A stretch of 58,488 bases of DNA from Pseudomonas sp. BN102 (lineage in GTDB: Bacteria; Pseudomonadota; Gammaproteobacteria; Pseudomonadales; Pseudomonadaceae): NCBI RefSeq assembly GCF_029871245.1, contig NZ_SSON01000069.1, positions 1 to 58,488 of the forward strand. The letters are read 5' to 3'. Shown here in pieces: positions 8,365-18,799 of the stretch; the stretch's first letter is position 1; every line of letters starts with the position of its first letter. The position numbers and the translations under genes are program-made. The notes under the pieces are model-generated. The model was not told where the DNA came from, did not search any database, and saw only the letters and a program-made list of their open reading frames with translations.

Positions 8365-9771
8365 CTAGCCCGGATCGCGGTGGTTGGGGTGCAGGTTCGT
8401 CGCCACCTGCACGCTGACCGACTCGCGGGTGGCGATGTCGATTCCTTCGCTGGCGACCTGGGCGAGGAAGTCGATCTGCTCCTCGGTGATCACATAGGGC
8501 GGCAGGAAGTACACCACATTGCCCAGCGGCCGCAGCAGCGCGCCGCGCTCCAGCGCATGCTGGAAGACTTTCAGGCCGCGGCGTTCCTGCCAGGGGTAGG
8601 GTGACTTGCTGGCCTTGTCCTGGACCATCTCGATGGCCAGCACCATGCCGGTCTGGCGCACTTCGGCGACATGGGGATGGTCGGCCAGGTGGGCGGTGGC
8701 GGTGGCCATGCGCATCGCCAGCTTGCGGTTGGCCTCGATCACCCGGTCCTCTTCGAAGATATCCAGGGTGGCCAGCGCGGCGGCGCAGGCCAGGGGGTTG
8801 CCGGTGTAGGTGTGGGAGTGGAGGAAGGCGCGCAGGGTCTGGTAGTCGTCGTAGAAGCCCTGGTAGACGGTTTCAGACGTGAGTACCGCGGCCATGGGCA
8901 GGTAACCGCCAGTGAGCGCCTTGGACAGCACCAGGAAGTCCGGGGCGATGCCGGCCTGCTCACAGGCGAACATCGTGCCGGTGCGGCCGAAGCCCACGGC
9001 GATCTCGTCGTGGATCAGGTGCACGCCATAGCGGTCGCAGGCCTCGCGCAGCAGCTTGAGGTACACCGGGTGGTACATGCGCATGCCGCCGGCGCCCTGG
9101 ATCAGCGGCTCGACTATCACCGCGGCGACTTCCTCGTGGTGTTCGGCCAGGGTGCGTTCCATATGGGCGAACATGGCGCGGGAGTGTTCCTCCCAGCACA
9201 TGCCTTCAGGGCGCAGGTAGCAGTCCGGACTGGGCACCTTGAGGGTGTCCAGCAACAGGGACTTGTAGGTTTCGGTGAAGAGCGCGACGTCGCCTACCGA
9301 CATCGCGGCCACGGTTTCGCCGTGGTAGCTGTTGGTCAGGGTGACGAAGCGCTTCTTGCGCTCCAGGCCCTGGTTGCGCCAGAAGTGGTAGCTCATTTTC
9401 AGCGCCACTTCGATGCCGGAGGAGCCGTTGTCGGCGTAGAACACCCGGTCCAGGCCCTTGGGCGTGATCTTCACCAGGCGCTCGGACAGCTCGATCACCG
9501 GTTGGTGGCTGAATCCCGCGAGGATCACGTGTTCCAGCTGATCGACCTGGTCCTTGATGCGCTGGTTGATGCGCGGGTTGGCGTGGCCGAAGACGTTGAC
9601 CCACCAGGAGCTGACGGCATCCAGGTAGCGTTTGCCCTCGAAGTCTTCCAGCCAGACCCCTTCGCCGCGGCGGATGGGCACGACCGGCAGGCGTTCGTGA
9701 TCTTTCATCTGGGTGCAGGGGTGCCAGAGCACGGCGAGGTCGCGTTGCATCCAGTCGGCATTGAGGCCCAT
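8365..9771 (-). CDS. bioA: BioA, adenosylmethionine-8-amino-7-oxononanoate aminotransferase
   Basis: BioA transfers an amino group from S-adenosylmethionine to KAPA to make DAPA, the antepenultimate step of biotin synthesis. The 468-residue protein is a class III, PLP-dependent aminotransferase. Visible motifs are the N-terminal WHPCTQM segment typical of BioA, the HDEIAVGFGRTG block with Asp255, and the Schiff-base lysine Lys284 in LSKALTGG. The remaining bio genes are not in this window, which is the usual split in Pseudomonas. It is divergent from the exported amine oxidase, with about 160 bases between them. Confidence 0.96.
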   Translation of the reverse strand: MGLNADWMQRDLAVLWHPCTQMKDHERLPVVPIRRGEGVWLEDFEGKRYLDAVSSWWVNVFGHANPRINQRIKDQVDQLEHVILAGFSHQPVIELSERLVKITPKGLDRVFYADNGSSGIEVALKMSYHFWRNQGLERKKRFVTLTNSYHGETVAAMSVGDVALFTETYKSLLLDTLKVPSPDCYLRPEGMCWEEHSRAMFAHMERTLAEHHEEVAAVIVEPLIQGAGGMRMYHPVYLKLLREACDRYGVHLIHDEIAVGFGRTGTMFACEQAGIAPDFLVLSKALTGGYLPMAAVLTSETVYQGFYDDYQTLRAFLHSHTYTGNPLACAAALATLDIFEEDRVIEANRKLAMRMATATAHLADHPHVAEVRQTGMVLAIEMVQDKASKSPYPWQERRGLKVFQHALERGALLRPLGNVVYFLPPYVITEEQIDFLAQVASEGIDIATRESVSVQVATNLHPNHRDPG

Positions 9772-9934
9772 GAGTCGTTCTCCTGTAGCGATCGGCGAAG
9801 CCTATGCAAAGCCTCCACCCGGAACAAGCAGGACGCCGTCCGCCGCCCTGAGGACACGTCTGGCCCGGCCGCTGGGGCTGGCGTATCCTGCGCGCCAATT
9901 TCGAACGACACTGCTTCACCGGGGGAGACACTTC

Positions 9935-11410
9935 ATGCCTGCAGCCTGGCGCGCCTTGGCGCTGATCGTATTGGGGGGGCTCAGCGTCACGGCGCTGGCC
10001 AAGGACAAGCAGCCGACGGCGATCGTCATCGGCGGCGGGATGGCCGGGCTGACCTCCGCCTACGAATTGCAGCAAAAGGGCTGGCAGGTCACCCTGCTCG
10101 AGGCCAAGCCGAGTATCGGCGGCCGTTCGGGGCTGGCCACCAGCGAGTGGGTCGGCAGCGCCAAGCTGCAGCCCAGCCTCTACCGCTACCTCGACCTGTT
10201 CAAGCTGAAGGCCGTGCCGGCACCGGACTACGTGCGCAGCGCGGGCTACCTGGTGGGCGGCCGCTATTACGCCGAGGCCGACCTGCTCAAGGAAGCGCCC
10301 AGCACGGTGGAGGGCCTGAAGCGCTTCGACAAGAGCCTGGACGACCTGGCCGCCTCCATCGACGACCCGCTCAAGCCGCTGGCCAACCATACCCTGCAGA
10401 CCCTGGACTCCATCAGCGTCGCGCGCTGGCTGGAGAAGCTGAGCCTGCCGCCCACCGCCAAGGCCCTGGTGGATCAGCGCATCCGCTCGCGCTATGACGA
10501 GCCGTCGCGCCTGTCGCTGCTCTACCTGGCCCAGCAGGCCCGCGTCTACCGCGGCCTGCCGGACAGCGAAATGCGCGCCGCGCGCCTGCCTGGCGGCAGC
10601 CAGGGCCTGGCTCAGGCCATGGCCAAGCAGATCAAGACCATCAAGACCAACGCCCGTGTGTCCACCATCGTGCAGGAGAAGGACGGCGTGACGGTCAAGG
10701 TCGGCGGCGCGGGCTACAGCGCCGACTACGTGGTTCTCGCCGTGCCGCTGCCGGCGCTCGACAAGATCAGCCTGACCCCCTCGCTCTCGGCCTTGCAGCT
10801 GCGCGCCCTGAAGGACATCAACTACGGCTGGCGCGACCAGATGCTGCTCAAGTTCAAGAAGCCGGTCTGGGGCAAGAGCCGCCTCTCCGGCGAGGTCTAC
10901 AGCGACCAGGGCCTGGGCATGCTCTGGGTCGAGCCGGCGCTCAAGGGCGGCGCCAACCTGCTGATCAACCTGTCCGGCGACAACGCACGCCTGATGCAGG
11001 CCTTCGGTGACCGGCAGTTGATCGACCAGGTGCTGATCCGCTTCGACAAGCTCTATCCTGGCGCTCGCGAGCAGTTCAAGGGCTTCGAGCTGCGCCGCTA
11101 CGGCAAGGACGCCCTGGCTGGTGGTGCCTACTTGGCCTACGGTCCGGGCGAGATCAGCCGCTACTGGCGACTTTGGGAGCAGCCCCTGGGCCGTGTGGTG
11201 TTCGCCGGCGAACATACCGACGCGCTCTATCCGGGCACCCTGGAAGGCGCCCTGCGCAGTGGCCAGCGCGCCGCCGCCCAGGTGACCGACCTGCGCGACG
11301 GCAAGGCCGTGGGTCCGGTGGAAGTGGTGGCCCAAGCCAAGCCCGAAGCGGCAGCCAAAGCCTCTACCAAGGAAGAGAAGAAAGGCTTCTTCTCGCGCCT
11401 GTTCAACTGA
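9935..11410 (+). CDS. Exported FAD-dependent amine oxidase family protein
   Basis: A 491-residue flavoprotein. The ATG chosen follows GGGGGAGAC and gives an N-terminal signal-like segment (ALIVLGGLSVTALA); the frame is open further upstream but that part overlaps the bioA promoter. The dinucleotide-binding motif VIGGGMAGLTSAYEL lies near residue 33, followed by the acidic end of the second strand (LLEA) and the GGRSG motif. The C-terminal FAD motif appears as VVFAGEHTDALYPGTLEGAL. The last residues (KKGFFSRLFN) form a basic amphipathic tail. The substrate is unknown. The same family member stands beside bioA in P. aeruginosa, so position supports orthology but not function. Confidence 0.85.
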   Translation: MPAAWRALALIVLGGLSVTALAKDKQPTAIVIGGGMAGLTSAYELQQKGWQVTLLEAKPSIGGRSGLATSEWVGSAKLQPSLYRYLDLFKLKAVPAPDYVRSAGYLVGGRYYAEADLLKEAPSTVEGLKRFDKSLDDLAASIDDPLKPLANHTLQTLDSISVARWLEKLSLPPTAKALVDQRIRSRYDEPSRLSLLYLAQQARVYRGLPDSEMRAARLPGGSQGLAQAMAKQIKTIKTNARVSTIVQEKDGVTVKVGGAGYSADYVVLAVPLPALDKISLTPSLSALQLRALKDINYGWRDQMLLKFKKPVWGKSRLSGEVYSDQGLGMLWVEPALKGGANLLINLSGDNARLMQAFGDRQLIDQVLIRFDKLYPGAREQFKGFELRRYGKDALAGGAYLAYGPGEISRYWRLWEQPLGRVVFAGEHTDALYPGTLEGALRSGQRAAAQVTDLRDGKAVGPVEVVAQAKPEAAAKASTKEEKKGFFSRLFN

Positions 11411-11519
11411 TCAATGCCTCCGGCGGCGAGTCCTTTCGCCGCCGGCCCTTCCCCTTCCCCAGCGCCATTCGGCCGCATCCGACGAACTTCCGGCGCTCTC
11501 CCTCGACCAAATTCTGCAA

Positions 11520-11630
11520 AGACCCATTCGTTATAAGTATCGTATTGCTCGATATTTCAAAGCGAAAAATTCCGCTTTAATTCGATAGTTTTATCGATAG
11601 GCTTTATCCGTCGCATTACCAGGTCCGCCT
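11520..11630 (+). promoter_or_regulatory. AT-rich promoter island upstream of cytochrome b561 and yceI
   Basis: A local AT-rich stretch in otherwise GC-rich DNA. It holds an AAAGCG/CGCTTT inverted repeat and two TCGATA repeats close together. It is the only plausible promoter for the downstream two-gene unit. I cannot name the regulator. Confidence 0.4.
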
Positions 11631-11648
11631 CGTCCAAGGATGTATTTC

Positions 11649-12203
11649 ATGCAATGGCGTAACTCCTCGTCCCGCTTCGGTCTTGTCAGCATTGTTCTGC
11701 ACTGGGGGGTGGCCCTGGTCTTCGTCGGGCTGTTCGCCCTGGGCCTGTGGATGGTGGGCCTGGACTACTACAGCAACTGGTACAAGACGGCGCCGGATAT
11801 CCACAAGGGCATCGGCATTCTGCTCTTCCTGGTGATGCTGGCGCGTCTCGGCTGGCGCTTCGTCAGCCCGCCGCCGCCGGCGTTGCCAAACCATGGGCCG
11901 CTGACCCGCCTGGGCTCCAAGCTGGGTCACCTGGTGCTCTATGTCGGCCTCTTCGCCCTGATGATCTCCGGCTACCTGATATCCACCGCCGAAGGCCGTG
12001 GCATCAGTGTGTTCGGCTTGTTCGAAGTGCCGGCCACCCTGACTTCCATTCCCGATCAGGAAGATGTCGCCGGCCTTATCCACGAATACCTTGCCTGGGG
12101 CCTGCTTATCTTCGCCGGTATTCATGCCCTGGCCGCCCTCAAGCACCATTTCATCGATCGCGACGCGACCCTGACGCGCATGCTCGGTCGCGCCGCCAAA
12201 TAA
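11649..12203 (+). CDS. Cytochrome b561 family di-heme membrane protein
   Basis: A 184-residue integral membrane protein with four hydrophobic helices and histidines placed for two b-type hemes ([46 protein letters not shown]). This family moves electrons between quinones and periplasmic partners. AAGGA stands 8 bases before this ATG; an ATG three codons upstream would have no spacing to it, so I prefer the shorter form. yceI begins 31 bases downstream on the same strand. Cytochrome b561-YceI pairs also occur in other proteobacteria, which supports a shared role in envelope redox or isoprenoid-quinone handling. Confidence 0.9.
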   Translation: MQWRNSSSRFGLVSIVLHWGVALVFVGLFALGLWMVGLDYYSNWYKTAPDIHKGIGILLFLVMLARLGWRFVSPPPPALPNHGPLTRLGSKLGHLVLYVGLFALMISGYLISTAEGRGISVFGLFEVPATLTSIPDQEDVAGLIHEYLAWGLLIFAGIHALAALKHHFIDRDATLTRMLGRAAK

Positions 12204-12234
12204 CGCTGCAACCTCTAAACAAGGAGATCCACCG

Positions 12235-12810
12235 ATGCTGAAGAAAACCTTCGCTGCGCTGACCCTCGGTACCGCGCTCTTCGCTGGCCAGGCCATGGCC
12301 GCCGACTACGTGATCGACAAGGAAGGCCAGCATGCCTTCGTCAACTTCGAGATCGGCCACCTGGGCTACAGCTACATCTACGGCACCTTCAAGGACTTCG
12401 ACGGCAACTTCAGCTTCGACGAGAAGAATCCCGAGGCCAGCAAGATCAAGGTGAACCTGAAGACTGCCAGCGTGGACACCAACCACGCCGAGCGTGACAA
12501 GCACATCAAGAGCGCCGACTTCCTCAACGTCAGCAAGAACCCGATCGCCACCTTCGAGTCCACCTCGGTGAAGTCCACCGGCCAGGGCACTGCCGACGTG
12601 ACCGGCAACTTGACCCTGAACGGCGTGACCAAGCCGGTGGTGATCCAGGCCAAGTTCGTTGGTGAAGGTGACGACCCCTGGGGCGGCTACCGCGCCGGCT
12701 TCAAAGGCGCCACCACCATCAAGCTGAAGGACTTTGCCATCCAGAAGGACCTCGGCCCGGCTTCCCAGGAAGCCCAGCTGATCATCTCCTTCGAGGGCGT
12801 GCGTTCCTGA
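12235..12810 (+). CDS. YceI-family periplasmic lipid-binding protein, copy 1
   Basis: A 191-residue secreted protein with signal peptide [20 protein letters not shown] and cleavage after AMA. YceI proteins form an extended lipocalin-like barrel that binds polyisoprenoids. The strong site AAGGAG precedes the ATG. The gene belongs to the cytochrome b561 unit and ends in a GC hairpin terminator. It differs from copy 2 at 18 of 191 aligned positions and keeps the KSADFLNV loop that copy 2 has lost. Confidence 0.93.
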   Translation: MLKKTFAALTLGTALFAGQAMAADYVIDKEGQHAFVNFEIGHLGYSYIYGTFKDFDGNFSFDEKNPEASKIKVNLKTASVDTNHAERDKHIKSADFLNVSKNPIATFESTSVKSTGQGTADVTGNLTLNGVTKPVVIQAKFVGEGDDPWGGYRAGFKGATTIKLKDFAIQKDLGPASQEAQLIISFEGVRS

Positions 12811-12827
12811 GCACCCTTTCGCGCTCC

Positions 12828-12860
12828 AGCAAAACGCCGGCGTCCAGCCGGCGTTTTGCT
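12828..12860 (+). terminator. Rho-independent-type hairpin after yceI copy 1
   Basis: A perfect 14-base inverted repeat (AGCAAAACGCCGGC with its complement) around a 5-base loop, ending in GTTTTGCT, 17 bases after the yceI stop. Confidence 0.8.
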
Positions 12861-12861
12861 G

Positions 12862-13000
12862 TCCGGCCCAGGCGTTCGAGATCCTTCAGCCGCTTGTCTT
12901 CATCCGGCACCACCCGCGAGCTGGCTTCGCTCCTGCGACCGACCCGCTGGGCGAGGCCCCGGGGGAGCGACGTCACGCGTAGGCAGCCCTGGAATATCTC
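12862..13000 (-). pseudogene. Decayed fragment of an RhlE-type DEAD-box helicase gene
   Basis: Read on the minus strand, part of this stretch encodes VVPDEDKRLKDLERL preceded by RRSEASSR. The intact helicase downstream has [15 protein letters not shown] preceded by GRSGEAISL, just after motif VI. At DNA level about 60 bases align without gaps at roughly three quarters identity, with the plus-strand block TTGTCTTCATCCGGC shared exactly. Similarity stops on both sides, and the frame has no helicase core. This is best read as a relic of a duplicated or rearranged helicase 3' region. The rest of the 357-base gap between the yceI copies shows nothing recognisable apart from the second yceI's leader. 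Confidence 0.7.
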
Positions 13001-13167
13001 GGCATCGGCAGGGTCAAAGCAAAAGAAACTGCTGGGCGGGGCACCTATGCGTTCAATCCATGATGATCGCGCGCGCAGCATACTTTCTGTAGAAATCTGA
13101 ACGAACTATCCAGACGATCAACCAGGTCTACACAGGATCTCCCGCCCATCAACAAGGAGATTCACCA

Positions 13168-13740
13168 ATGCTGAAGAAAACCTTCGCTGCGCTGACCCTC
13201 GGCGCCGCGCTGTTCGCCGGCCAGGCCATGGCCGCCGATTACGTGATCGACAAAGAAGGCCAGCACGCCTTCGTCAACTTCAAGATCGGCCACCTGGGCT
13301 ACAGCTACATCTACGGCACTTTCAAGGACTTCGACGGTTCCTTCAGCTTCGACGACAAGAACCCCGAGGCGAGCAAGGTTAAGGTGACCCTGAAGACCGC
13401 CAGCGTCGACACCAACCACGCCGAGCGCGACAAGCACATCAAGCGCTACCTCCTGAACGTCAGCAAGAACCCCACCGCCACCTTCGAGTCCACCTCGGTG
13501 AAGTCCACCGGCCAGGGCACTGCCGACGTGACCGGCAACCTGACCCTGAACGGCGTCACCAGGCCGCTGGTGATAAAGGCCAAGTTCGTGGGTGAAGGTG
13601 ACGACCCCTGGGGCGGCTACCGCGCCGGCTTCGAAGGCACCGCTACCATCAAGCTGAAGGACTTCGCCATCCAGAAGGATCTCGGCCCGGCTTCCCAGGA
13701 AGTCCAGCTGATCATCTCCTTCGAGGGCGTGCGTTCCTGA
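13168..13740 (+). CDS. YceI-family periplasmic lipid-binding protein, copy 2
   Basis: A 190-residue paralogue of copy 1 with the same signal peptide and an AAGGAGATTCACCA leader, so the duplication includes the ribosome-binding site. Ninety percent of residues match. The one structural change is at residues 93-96, where SADF of copy 1 is replaced by RYL, a net loss of one codon in a conserved loop. Basic or hydrophobic substitutions elsewhere (E to K, I to T) are scattered. It lacks the cytochrome b561 partner and must use its own promoter within the relic-bearing gap. Confidence 0.92.
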   Translation: MLKKTFAALTLGAALFAGQAMAADYVIDKEGQHAFVNFKIGHLGYSYIYGTFKDFDGSFSFDDKNPEASKVKVTLKTASVDTNHAERDKHIKRYLLNVSKNPTATFESTSVKSTGQGTADVTGNLTLNGVTRPLVIKAKFVGEGDDPWGGYRAGFEGTATIKLKDFAIQKDLGPASQEVQLIISFEGVRS

Positions 13741-13755
13741 GCGCGACAGGCTCCA

Positions 13756-13784
13756 CAAGACGCCGGCCAAGTGCCGGCGTCTTG
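13756..13784 (+). terminator. Hairpin terminator after yceI copy 2
   Basis: A perfect 12-base inverted repeat, CAAGACGCCGGC with its complement, around CAAGT, 15 bases after the stop. The GCCGGCGT stem core matches the terminators of copy 1 and of the facing helicase gene. Confidence 0.75.
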
Positions 13785-13816
13785 CATTCCAGGCAGTGTG
13801 GTCCGGGAAATGACCG

Positions 13817-13880
13817 GTAGGGTGCGCCGAGCGCGCCAACGGCCTTGCGCCGAGGTTCCGGTGCGCACAGCGCACCCTAC
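13817..13880. repeat. REP-like palindrome GTAGGGTGCGC/GCGCACCCTAC
   Basis: The outer arms GTAGGGTGCGC and GCGCACCCTAC are exactly complementary and enclose about 40 bases. It lies between the convergent yceI copy 2 and helicase genes and resembles other GTAGGG...CCCTAC intergenic repeats here. Confidence 0.6.
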
Positions 13881-13904
13881 GGCGATTCGCTTCCTGCACA
13901 AACG

Positions 13905-13931
13905 AAAACGCCGGCAGCAAGCCGGCGTTTT
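13905..13931 (-). terminator. Terminator hairpin of the RhlE-type helicase gene
   Basis: AAAACGCCGGC and its complement flank AGCAA, with T-rich ends on both strands, so it may work in both directions. It lies 16 bases beyond the helicase stop. Confidence 0.8.
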
Positions 13932-13947
13932 CGTGAGCGGGGGAAAC

Positions 13948-15891
13948 CTAGCGGTTGCGGGTCAGCAGCGCCGGTTTCTCGCCGCGTGGGCGATTGCTCT
14001 GTTGCAGCTCGTCCAACTGCTCGGGCGTGGGGTAGCGGTCGCCGCGAGACTCCTTGTGGATGATCTTCGGCGCCGGCTTGCTGCCGCGGGGATCCTGCAC
14101 GGCCGGCTCATCGCGACCGCGGGAGACCAGTTGGTCGTCACGGCGCGGGCCATTGCCACGGCCCTTGGCCGGCTTGCCCTGGCGCTGCTGGCCCTGCTTC
14201 TGGCCGCCTTGGCCACCACCTTGGCTGCCACCCTGGCGTCGGCCCTGGTTGTCCCCCTGTCCCTGGCTGCGTCCCTGGCCACTGCGGCCCTGACCCTGGC
14301 CCTGACCCTGGCCTTGACCCTGGCGTTGGGCCGGAGCCTGGCCCTGGCCTTGACCGCCACGGCGTTGATTGCGGCCCTGGCCCTTGGGCGGGTACGGGCT
14401 GACGTAGTCGACGCGGTTGCCGAAATTGTCGACGTCGTCGTCGAGGAACTCTTCCGGGTCGCGATTGGCCGTCGACTGCGGCGGGCGCTGCGGGCGCTCT
14501 TGCTTGGGCTGCTGCTGGGTAGAGGCGGCCTGCTGCCCAGGTTCCTGGCCCTTGGCCTTGCTGCGGCGGCGATTGCGGCTCTTGCGCGGCTTGTCTCCGG
14601 CGCCTTCGCCGGCTTCCTTGGCTTCCTTGGCTTCGCCGGGGCCCTGCGGCGCGGCGACCTTGGCCTCGCGCTTGGGCTTGTCGGCGCGCGGCTGGCGCTC
14701 GGGACGCGGCGGACGGGCTTCGGGGCGCTCGACCTCGACGCTCGCCGGGTCGAAGCCCAGGGTGTCGCCGGCCGGGATCTTCTGCTTGGTCAGGCGCTCG
14801 ATTGCCTTCAGCAGTTTGTCTTCATCCGGCGCTACCAGGGAGATGGCCTCGCCGCTGCGCCCGGCACGGCCGGTACGGCCGATGCGGTGCACGTAGTCTT
14901 CCTCGACGTTGGGCAGCTCGAAGTTGACCACGTGGGGCAACTGGTCGATGTCCAGGCCGCGGGCGGCGATATCGGTGGCCACCAGGATGCGGATGTCGTT
15001 GGCTTTGAAGTCGGCCAGGGCCTTGGTACGGGCGTTCTGGCTCTTGTTGCCGTGGATCGCCATGGCCGCCAGGCCGTGCTTGGTCAGGTATTCTGCCAGG
15101 CGGTTGGCGCCATGCTTGGTGCGGGTGAACACCAGGACCTGCTCCCAGGCGCCGACCGTGATCAGGTGCGCCAGCAGGGCGCGCTTGTGGCTGGCGGGGA
15201 GGTGGAAAACGCGCTGCTCGATACGCTCCACCGTGGTATTCGGCGGGGTCACTTCGATGCGTTCGGGATCGTGCAGCAGCTTGTTGGCGAGGTCGACGAT
15301 GTCTTTCGAGAAGGTCGCCGAGAACAGCAGGTTCTGGCGCTTGGGCGGCAGCTTGGCGAGGACCTTCTTCACATCGTGGATGAAGCCCATGTCGAGCATG
15401 CGGTCGGCTTCGTCGAGCACCAGGATCTCCACGTGGGAGAGGTCTATGGCGCCCTGGCCGACCAGGTCGAGCAGGCGGCCGGGGCAGGCGACCAGGAGGT
15501 CCACGCCCTTGGATACGGCCTGGATCTGCGGATTCATGCCGACGCCGCCGAAGATGCAGGCGCTGATCAGGTTCAGGTCGCGTGCATAGATCTTGAAGCT
15601 GTCATGCACCTGGGCCGCGAGTTCACGGGTCGGGGTCAGGACCAGCACGCGCGCCTGGCGCGGGCCGTGCCGGTGGGACTTGTCGGGGTGACCGTTGGGG
15701 AACAGGCGCTCCAGGATCGGCAGCGCGAAACCGGCGGTCTTGCCGGTGCCAGTCTGGGCCGCAACCATCAGGTCGCGACCTTGCAACACGGCGGGGATGG
15801 CCCGCTGTTGCACGGGAGTGGGCTGGGCGTAGCCGGCGGCTTCGACGGCGCCGACCAATGCCTCGGAGAGACCGAGGGAAGCAAAGGACAT
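13948..15891 (-). CDS. rhlE: RhlE-type DEAD-box RNA helicase with long basic, Gln/Gly-rich tail
   Basis: A 647-residue ATP-dependent RNA helicase. Core motifs are the Q motif ([10 protein letters not shown]), AQTGTGKT near residue 45, [22 protein letters not shown], and [13 protein letters not shown]. The core ends near residue 380. The remaining 260 residues are a disordered basic tail with Lys/Arg/Pro-rich stretches and a QGQGQGQ-type run. Its position after yceI and before metF matches the P. aeruginosa helicase called RhlE2 (from memory), which also has a long C-terminal extension and acts in RNA turnover. It faces yceI copy 2 and has a solitary promoter region upstream. Confidence 0.93.
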   Translation of the reverse strand: MSFASLGLSEALVGAVEAAGYAQPTPVQQRAIPAVLQGRDLMVAAQTGTGKTAGFALPILERLFPNGHPDKSHRHGPRQARVLVLTPTRELAAQVHDSFKIYARDLNLISACIFGGVGMNPQIQAVSKGVDLLVACPGRLLDLVGQGAIDLSHVEILVLDEADRMLDMGFIHDVKKVLAKLPPKRQNLLFSATFSKDIVDLANKLLHDPERIEVTPPNTTVERIEQRVFHLPASHKRALLAHLITVGAWEQVLVFTRTKHGANRLAEYLTKHGLAAMAIHGNKSQNARTKALADFKANDIRILVATDIAARGLDIDQLPHVVNFELPNVEEDYVHRIGRTGRAGRSGEAISLVAPDEDKLLKAIERLTKQKIPAGDTLGFDPASVEVERPEARPPRPERQPRADKPKREAKVAAPQGPGEAKEAKEAGEGAGDKPRKSRNRRRSKAKGQEPGQQAASTQQQPKQERPQRPPQSTANRDPEEFLDDDVDNFGNRVDYVSPYPPKGQGRNQRRGGQGQGQAPAQRQGQGQGQGQGQGRSGQGRSQGQGDNQGRRQGGSQGGGQGGQKQGQQRQGKPAKGRGNGPRRDDQLVSRGRDEPAVQDPRGSKPAPKIIHKESRGDRYPTPEQLDELQQSNRPRGEKPALLTRNR

Positions 15892-16086
15892 GGGAGATCC
15901 TGTGTAGTTCTAAGGGGCTGGCCCGATGGGGTGATCTGTCTGGCTCGAATCGCGGCGATGGCACGCGATCCCGACCGGTCCTGCTGGCCAAAGGGGTGGC
16001 CGAACATCCGGGCGTATGCCTGACGGGAGCACCGAGTATAACAGCTCCGCTGCAATGTACAGCCCTTGTGGCGCTCAACGGTTGGA

Positions 16087-16120
16087 AAGAAAAAAGGCCG
16101 GGACTCGGCCCGGCCTTTCA
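16087..16120 (-). terminator. Terminator of metF
   Basis: GAAAGGCCGGG and CCCGGCCTTT form the stem on the minus strand, followed by TTTTTTC. It lies about 15 bases after the metF stop. Confidence 0.85.
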
Positions 16121-16134
16121 TCGACCCTGCAATC

Positions 16135-16980
16135 TCAACGCGGCAGCTTGAGGTTCTTCCAGATCGCCAGGCTGGGTTCGGCCTGGTTCAGTGTGTAGAA
16201 GTGCAGGCCCGGGGCGCCGCCCTGCAGCAGGCGTTCGCACATCTCGGTGATCACCTGCTCGCCGAAGGCCTGGATGCTCTGCACATCATCGGCATAGGCC
16301 TCCAGCTGCTTGCGGATCCAGCGCGGGATTTCCGCGCCGCAGGCGTCCGAGAAGCGCGCCAGCTTGCTGTAGTTGGTGATCGGCATGATGCCCGGCACCA
16401 CCGGGATATCCACGCCCAGCTTACGTACGCGCTCGACGAAGTAGAAATAGCTGTCGGCGTTGAAGAAGTACTGGGTGATGGCGCTGCTGGCGCCGGCCTT
16501 GACCTTGCGCACGAAATTGGCGAGGTCCGCCTCGTAACTGCGCGCCTGGGGGTGCACTTCCGGGTAGGCGGCGACTTCGATGTGGAAGTGGTCACCGGTC
16601 TCGTTGCGGATGAACTCCACCAGTTCGTTGGCGAAACGCAGCTCGCCACTGGCCATGCCCATGCCGGACGGCAGGTCGCCGCGCAGGGCGACGATGCGCT
16701 GGATGCCGGCGTCCTTGTAGTGGGCCAGCAGGGCACTGAGCTCGGCCTTGCTGTCGCCGACGCAGGAAAGGTGCGGTGCGGTGGGCACCTTCACCTCGCC
16801 GTCCAGCTGCAGCACGGTCTGCAGGGTGCGGTCACGGGTGGAGCCGCCGGCACCATAGGTGCAGGAGAAGAAGTCCGGCTGGTAGCTGGCCAGGTTGCGG
16901 GCGGTGGCCATGAGTTTTTCGTGCCCGGCTTCGGTCTTGGCGGGGAAGAACTCGAAGCTGTAACGGCGTTCTTGGGACAT
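16135..16980 (-). CDS. metF: MetF, 5,10-methylenetetrahydrofolate reductase
   Basis: MetF reduces methylene-THF to methyl-THF with FAD and NADH, feeding homocysteine methylation. The 281-residue form starts at the ATG giving MSQERRYSFEFFPAK, which matches the family N-terminus; an in-frame ATG nine codons upstream lies in the palindromic spacer. Visible motifs are FEFFPAKTEAG, TYGAGGSTRDRT and ITQYFFNADSYF. It lies about 100 bases downstream of ahcY on the same strand, so the two are probably co-transcribed in part and linked metabolically. Confidence 0.95.
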   Translation of the reverse strand: MSQERRYSFEFFPAKTEAGHEKLMATARNLASYQPDFFSCTYGAGGSTRDRTLQTVLQLDGEVKVPTAPHLSCVGDSKAELSALLAHYKDAGIQRIVALRGDLPSGMGMASGELRFANELVEFIRNETGDHFHIEVAAYPEVHPQARSYEADLANFVRKVKAGASSAITQYFFNADSYFYFVERVRKLGVDIPVVPGIMPITNYSKLARFSDACGAEIPRWIRKQLEAYADDVQSIQAFGEQVITEMCERLLQGGAPGLHFYTLNQAEPSLAIWKNLKLPR

Positions 16981-17005
16981 AGGAGAAGGTTCCCTTCTCA
17001 GCGGC

Positions 17006-17062
17006 AAGCTTCAGGCTTCAAGCTGCAAGCGAGACTGGCTCTGCTTGCAGCTTGTAGCTTTT
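17006..17062. repeat. Palindromic spacer between ahcY and metF
   Basis: CAAGCTGCAAGC and its exact complement are separated by 12 bases, with further AAGCTTCAGGC/TAGCTTTTGGCC partial symmetry outside. This is a common Pseudomonas intergenic palindrome and may attenuate read-through from ahcY into metF. Confidence 0.55.
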
Positions 17063-17077
17063 GGCCTGGGGCTGTTG

Positions 17078-18661
<1,584 letters not shown>

Positions 18662-18799
18662 TTATAGCGATGCCGGCGGGTAAGCCCAAGGCTTTCCGTC
18701 GCCCGCGCAGGGACCTATGGTGGCCATTGAAAGCCTTGCCGCGACAAGCCTCGCCCGGCCCCTCATCATTCGCGGCATCCCATACCAGGAGGACGATGC

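Noticed and set aside
9206-11335. A 709-codon open frame on the minus strand opposite the amine oxidase gene
   Set aside because: It is an antisense shadow of bioA and the amine oxidase, without family motifs; long antisense frames are expected in GC-rich DNA.
12856-13100. Plus-strand short frames between the yceI copies as possible small proteins
   Set aside because: The better explanation is the minus-strand helicase relic; plus-strand frames show no start signals.
13771-16023. A 750-codon plus-strand open frame opposite the RhlE-type helicase
   Set aside because: Its Leu/Ala/Arg-rich text mirrors the Gln/Gly repeat tail of the real gene on the other strand.
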